NCBI GenBank assembly: GCA_009103225.1 | Contig: RHPI01001412.1 | Coordinates: 1 to 36,117, forward strand | Length of the DNA stretch: 36,117 bases | Direction of reading: 5' to 3' | Origin: Chlorokybus atmophyticus | Lineage: Eukaryota > Streptophyta > Chlorokybophyceae > Chlorokybales > Chlorokybaceae | In this document: positions 31,068 through 36,117 of the stretch, piece by piece | How the letters are laid out: every line of letters begins with the position of its first letter | How positions within the stretch are numbered: position 1 is the first letter of the stretch | Notes under the pieces: generated by a model | Seen by the model: the letters and a program-made list of their open reading frames with translations, nothing else | The model's database searches: none | Told to the model about the DNA's origin: nothing | Made by a program: the position numbers and the translations under genes

Positions 31068-34000
31068 ATGGCGGACGACATGTTCTCGTCGATGCTGCAC
31101 GACAACTTTGGCCTGAAGCCGAGCGGCAAGGCCAATCCCATGAGCCGACCTGCGCAGACGGCCAGGTAGCTTGTGTGGGCTTGCTTTGCAGAACAGCAGG
31201 GTTTGATCGTACTTGCGCAGACTGCCAATATTGCGTTAGATTCGGTTAGGCAGCAAAAGGTCAACGCCGCTAGTGTTCACGCTGTTATGACTTGTGGTGC
31301 TGGCTGACAATGGCGCACAGGCTGCGTGAGTGGTTGAAGTTGCTGTCTTCAAGTTACAGCAACAGAGATAGAGTCATTGATTTCGTTTCCTTTGCAAATA
31401 CACTTACTCAAATTCCGCAGCGGGCAAGCAGCACTTTTCTTGTCGCATTAACTGTCTCTTGGTGTATGTGTTGTTTGATGTGGAAACTGTCCGCTGAACC
31501 ATTGGCGTGTGCGACACTGGTGAATGGTGACGACCCTCCTGCCTTGTGAACTGACTTTGCCTATCACAAGCTGAGGCAATCTCACATGGGGTAGGAGCGT
31601 TTACAATAGTTGATGAGGTCCAAGTTAATGCGAAGGCGGTGAGTCGAGGTTGACTGATCTTGACACCCTGTTTAGTTACAGAATTTTTAGTGGCTGTTGT
31701 GTCAAGTAGTCGCAGATTGCAGCAGCGCACACAGCTTTTGAACCCTGTTGTGTTGAGGCGTTAGTGTTTAGCAATTGCACTTGAGTGTGGTGGTTGTTAT
31801 GCACTGGACTACATGTATATGACGCTGGCTTGATCTCCACAATGTACTTCGATTGGAATGGGTGTTGATTGCTGCTCTGTGCAGACATGTAGACTTTTCA
31901 TCGCTATCAAGTTGTCGATTTGCTCGTCAGGCTTGATATGAAACCTCTTGTTCATCATCAACTAGACAGTGACATTGTTACCATCATAGCTGCTGCGTGT
32001 GTGTACTGGTTACAATGTACTGGCAAGCCGTTTCATCTCGTCTTGAAGAACTTGTAACTAACCTCACGGTGGTTGCGTGAGTAACCATGCATTGTTTCAC
32101 AGCAACCATGACCATGTACGAGTTAACCAGCATTTGCAGTGGTAACTTACTGTGGTCTGGCTCGCAGTGCACAACGCCAACCAATGGCTGGGGCGGGGTC
32201 CACCTGGGGTGCTGCGCCGGGTGGCATGGGTGGGGGTGGCATGGCGGGTGCAGCAATGGGTGGCATGGCGGGGGCGGCAATGGGTGGCATGGGTGGTTTG
32301 AAGACCGCTGCGAGTACAGGCCTCGGCAATCGCTCCAACAGCAATCCCTCTCTGTCTAGCAATGGCAAATCAACAAGCATGGGCGGGCCGGGTCTCTCCC
32401 CAGGCCCCACTGCACGCGCGACGCCAGGCGCAGGCTCCGGGCTGGACTCCTTGTTCCCTGGCAATTTGAGTGGTCTGGGAGCAACATGGGACGCCAAGTA
32501 AGCTGCTGCTACGCACATTGTGGTCGAAATGCTGAATTTTGGCAGTATGTTTTTAGTTCTCTGCTGCTTGTAGTTGATCCCATAGCTTGCAAGTTCTGCT
32601 ATTGGTGCCTTATCATGTGAGCATCGCTGTGTGCGCTTGGCGTATGCAGTCACTGTATATTAGTAAAGGTTGAACGTGCATCGTGAGACTGTCTAGTGCT
32701 GCTGCTTGAGCATTTCTAGCAAGGGGTAGTGAGCTATGATGCTAAAATAACGCTGTGCTTGTTGCAGGGCCCCGCAGCGGCAAGCCAGCCCTGGCAACGT
32801 GAAGTCCACTTCTGCAAACTCATCGGCGCCCGTCTCACCGCAACCAAAACCCGCTGCACCGCCCGAGCAGTCTCCACCAATGGTGTCACCAACTATGTCC
32901 AAGGTGTCAAGCACGAGCAGTCTCGATGACTTGATGGGGTTCGCTTCACCCACTCCACCACGACCGGGGCGGGATTCATTTGAAGGCGTGAGAAGGTGAG
33001 GACGTAAACATATGTTGTTATGTGGCTAATTCAGCACGTGCTGAACCCAACATGCACAGGGGTCCAACCGCTACCACGCCACGCACCGCACCCCCAACGG
33101 TGAATGTTGACGATGACCTGCTTGGCACGGGCATGGGGTCGGGACGTGCCAGTCCCGCACCCTCACCTGCGCCAGCTCCCATCCCAGCTTCAATACCATC
33201 CCCACGCCCTCCAGCTGCCAAATTCGCCGCCCAACCCACGTCAAAGCCCGCATCGCCGCTGTCACCAAAGTCAGAAGTGATCAATGCAGTCTTTGCCGAG
33301 GTCATACCCACTGTGCATCCGCCACCCAAACGACCTCCCCCACCTCCTCCCAGCAGCGCAGAGCCTGTCTCGCCTCCAACAACTCAACACACCGGTGCGG
33401 CTGCTACTGCTCAGGTGAGCTTAATGGCAAAGTGCAGCAACCTCCCTGTTGATGTGTGTACTACAAGAATGAGGAGGGAGATGCTTGGTGCTGTAGTTGT
33501 GGGGTACCATAACGAAAGCTGGTTTTGCACAGGTTGTTGATGACCTGATGGATGGCTTCAAGGCACCTCAGGCTGGGGCGGCTTCACCCGATGAAATCTT
33601 GAGTGGCTTTTCTACCACCACCAGCGCTGCTGCAGAAGATGTAGGAACAGTAGACGATTTAGAACAGTTCGCGCGCTCGGCTGATGCTCCACAACCTGCC
33701 ACAACTGCCACTAAGGTGTGACATGTTCCTTATACAGCGATTGCACAACAACAACGTCGGCAGCAGTCCGTTTTTAGTGATGCAATTGTGCCAACTTCAC
33801 AAGCTCATGTTTGCACATGCAGGCTTCCTTAGATGACTTGATGGGCATGGGAAGCCCTGGCAAAGCTGCAGGACCACCCCGAGGGCCTTCCTCAGCTGCG
33901 CCTGCAGGTAAGCTGCCATGTTTGATACGTATATCCGTTGGCGTTGTTTGCCAGTGCAAGACACTTGTCTGAATGCTATTTGGCGCTTGGGTGCAACAGA

Positions 34001-34998
34001 AGCCAAGGCCACATTAGACCCGGTAGATGACATGATGGGCTGGGCGTCCGCTCCGCCACCAGCCGCTCCGGCCAAGCCTGCTGGTAATGGTTCAGCCAAG
34101 GTCACACCGAAGTCATCCGTGGATGCGCTCTGGGGCGAACTTGGTGAGCACATAGCAACCGATTGTGTGTGTTGAGCATGATGCAGCATGTGTGAAAGAC
34201 GCACTTGTGTATGTAACCGATTGGGCAATGCTGGTGCTGATTGCACTATTGGCATGCAGAGTCTGAGATGCAAGGTGTTTCAATAAGTTCGGAGACATTT
34301 GTGGAGGATGAGACGCCGATTGAAGGCGAGCCGGAAGAGCGACGCTTATTGCGGCAACAACGCAAGGCCCGGGTCAAGCAGCGACAGATGGAGGCGCTCA
34401 TGGAGAAGCAAAAACGGGAAGCGCAGGCTGTTCTGGAGCAGGAGCAGAAGAGGGTAAGTACGCACTGTGCACACTCTCCTCGTGCATCATGGGCTAGCAG
34501 TCATGTGTTTTGCTGACACCCTTATGTCCATCTGCAGAAAATGCATGACGCGCTAGGCTCGGACATCAAGTTATGGGGAAACAAAAACAAGAACAACATC
34601 CGTGCGATGCTTGGGTCACTTCATGATGTTCTGTGGGAAGGCTCAGGGTGGAAGCCAGTAATGATCACGGAGTTAATCTCTACAGACGCAGTCAAGAAAG
34701 TGTACCGGCGCTCAAATCTTGTCATTCATCCTGATAAGGTATTGATGCGGTTGAGACATGGTGTACTATCAATGCTTTCTTCATCTTGATTATCGCAGCC
34801 CTTCTTTGCCTACTGTCCCGCTTGCTTGTCGCATCACAGACTACATACCAAAAGCTGTATCTCATAGTGAGTTTTACTCCTTGACTGCAGGTTGCCCAAA
34901 GAGGTTGCACAGTGGAGCAGCAGTTTATTGCGGAGCAGGTGTTCAACCTGATGCAAGGCGCATGGAAGATATTTGAGGCACAAGAGATCAAGTCTTAG
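31068..34998 (+). CDS. Auxilin-like J-domain protein (clathrin uncoating co-chaperone)
   Basis: Auxilins recruit Hsc70 through a C-terminal J-domain to strip clathrin from vesicles. Exons: 31068-31165, 32168-32497, 32768-32995, 33060-33414, 33533-33715, 33823-33907, 34000-34143, 34260-34453, 34538-34738, 34891-34998, giving 641 aa. The last 100 residues are diagnostic: IKLWGNKNKNNIRAMLGSL, ELISTDAVKKVYRRSN, VIHPDK with the catalytic HPD (603-605), and FNLMQGAWKIFEAQE. A charged coiled coil (about 495-539) precedes it. The middle is Pro/Ser/Ala-rich and disordered, with repeated LDDLMG-like motifs (residues about 195, 235, 339, 377, 401, 435, 467). Exon 2 has GGMAGAAMGGM repeats. No PTEN-like or kinase domain is present, as in plant and protist auxilins. 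Intron 1 is 1,002 bp; an extra small exon inside it cannot be excluded. Confidence 0.9.
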
Positions 34999-36117
34999 GG
35001 TAATGCTAGCTCCTGCATCTGAAGCTCCTGCAATAGGGTCGTTATGTGTTTGGTGCCGGTGTACTACTGCGGACATTGGGATTGCCTGCCAGCATTGCTA
35101 TCGCTCTATGACGTGTATGATATGGTTGGTGAAAGCGGCAGGACATGCACTATGGAGTAATATCTGCTGTTGTTGCTACCAGTGCAATGTCTGTCGTGAG
35201 CCTCGCAGAGCAAGTTCAGTGAATTTGCTGTCAAGTGTGCTGCGTTTGAGCAGCCGTTGTATGGTTGTTCGGTGTGAGCATACTTGCAACATAGATACCA
35301 AGTTGTCGTGAGCATTGGGCAATGAGTATCTCAGTCATCATCACTGCTGCCAAAATGGGCAGTGCGTGCAACGTCATTTGCATGTGACTGCCGACCTCAG
35401 CAGCAACAACCCTGCGTGATTGGCAGTGTGCCGCTGTTTGTGTGGCAGTGCCCGACTGGTCGCCTGTGGCACCAGGCCCGCCAGTTACAGAGATGGACGC
35501 TTTGCTGGTGAAGGAGTAGATGGACGGGAGTGGCGCAGGCGAGGATGGTGGTGGTGGGTGTGTGGGACTGCAGTGACTGTGCAAGCAGAGTAGGTTGCTG
35601 ACTGTGCCTGCGTGCAATGCGGATGTGTGGCTGTGACTGCCGGCTTGGCATGGTCCTGAGCTGCGTGCACACTCAGTACCCGTGTACATGAGGGTGTCAG
35701 TGTACAGGATAAGCGGGACGATGTTGTAGGCATGCATTTCAACGCAATGCATCATGTGTGGAGCACATGCACCGCAGCATCCATTCACTTGCTTCGGTGC
35801 TGACGTGACCACACCTTAACCCTACAGCCGTGGGACACTGGTGCCAGCGGGGACTGCGACACTAGTGCTGTGCATGCTGGCACCTGCTGGCTAAGCACGC
35901 TGTGGAATTGTTAACGCAGGCTTCTACTCCCTTCTACTCCCTTGCCTGTAAGTGCTCAGGTGCGTGGAAGTCTCTTGCCTGCTTCCAAAGCATGCTGCCG
36001 GCAGTGCCTGGTGAGTAGTGCTACACACAGCCAGCATGTACTTCCCTTGGTCTCAGTGCTAGTAGTAGTCTTTGTTCGGGGAGTGAGTGATTGTGAGTGA
36101 GCGAGAGCAGAGGGGGG
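34999..36117. other. Right end of window, no supported gene
   Basis: The first part is presumably 3' UTR of the auxilin-like gene. Two short plus-strand frames have protein-like composition but no family: 35044-35160 (38 codons from an ATG) and 35427-35519, which follows an acceptor-like TTGGCAG and ends VTEMDALLVKE-stop, as a last exon might. A 10-bp unit CTTCTACTCC is doubled at 35921-35940. Minus-strand open frames across 35231-35812 look like chance. Confidence 0.35.

Noticed and set aside
35231-35812. Minus-strand open frame of 193 codons at the right end
   Set aside because: It is rich in His, Ser, Thr and Pro from low-complexity DNA, with no domain, and other frames are open over the same DNA.
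1-36117. CRISPR array, bacterial operon or phage content
   Set aside because: There are no spaced identical repeats with unique spacers. The genes are spliced and eukaryotic, on alternating strands, with no ribosome-binding sites.
1-36117. Dinoflagellate origin suggested by GC donors
   Set aside because: Genes alternate strands instead of forming long one-directional arrays, most donors are GT, and there is no tandem gene array with short spacers. The group remains open.

Overview
This is nuclear DNA from a eukaryote. Every convincing gene is cut by spliceosomal introns (52 in the distinct gene models, nearly all GT...TGCAG), the genes sit close together on both strands, and two nuclear-type tRNA genes are present. 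A CCDC103-like dynein-arm assembly factor and a MORN-repeat protein suggest a cell that builds motile flagella. The sulfotransferase-like/aminotransferase fusion resembles a land-plant family. A flagellated protist or alga is the best guess; I cannot name the group.

1-9,733: a repetitive left part. A 3,960-bp segment occurs twice (973-4932 and 5774-9733) with only four substitutions and no indels. The first copy is bracketed by single Ns at 972 and 4933, so it is probably an alternative-haplotype contig built into the scaffold, although a real tandem duplication is not excluded. Each copy carries a chain of small perfect hairpins and a two-exon gene for a cysteine-rich type I membrane protein. 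Between the copies lies a broken retrotransposon gag fragment, and a small acidic ORF lies to the left.

9,734-22,968: SF1/branch-point-binding protein (minus, 14 exons); a voltage-gated K+ channel with a cyclic-nucleotide-binding-like domain (plus, 8 exons); a PRA1-family Rab acceptor (minus, 3 exons); and a CCDC103/DNAAF19-like protein (plus, 5 exons). The last two are head to head only 114 bp apart.

22,969-36,117: tRNA-Gln(CTG); the sulfotransferase-like/class-IV aminotransferase fusion (plus, 13 exons), whose expected PLP lysine is alanine; a MORN protein (minus, 5 exons); tRNA-Ala(CGC) (minus); and an auxilin-like J-domain protein (plus, 10 exons). The last 1.1 kb has no gene I can support.

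The genes look like a random sample of housekeeping, membrane-traffic and ciliary functions, not a functional cluster. The points most worth checking are the missing aminotransferase lysine, the recurrent GC-AG introns, the strong phase-0 intron bias with foldable CA/TG intron interiors, the hairpin chains, and the duplicated cysteine-rich gene. All exon joins were made by eye from reading frame and splice sites, without transcript data.
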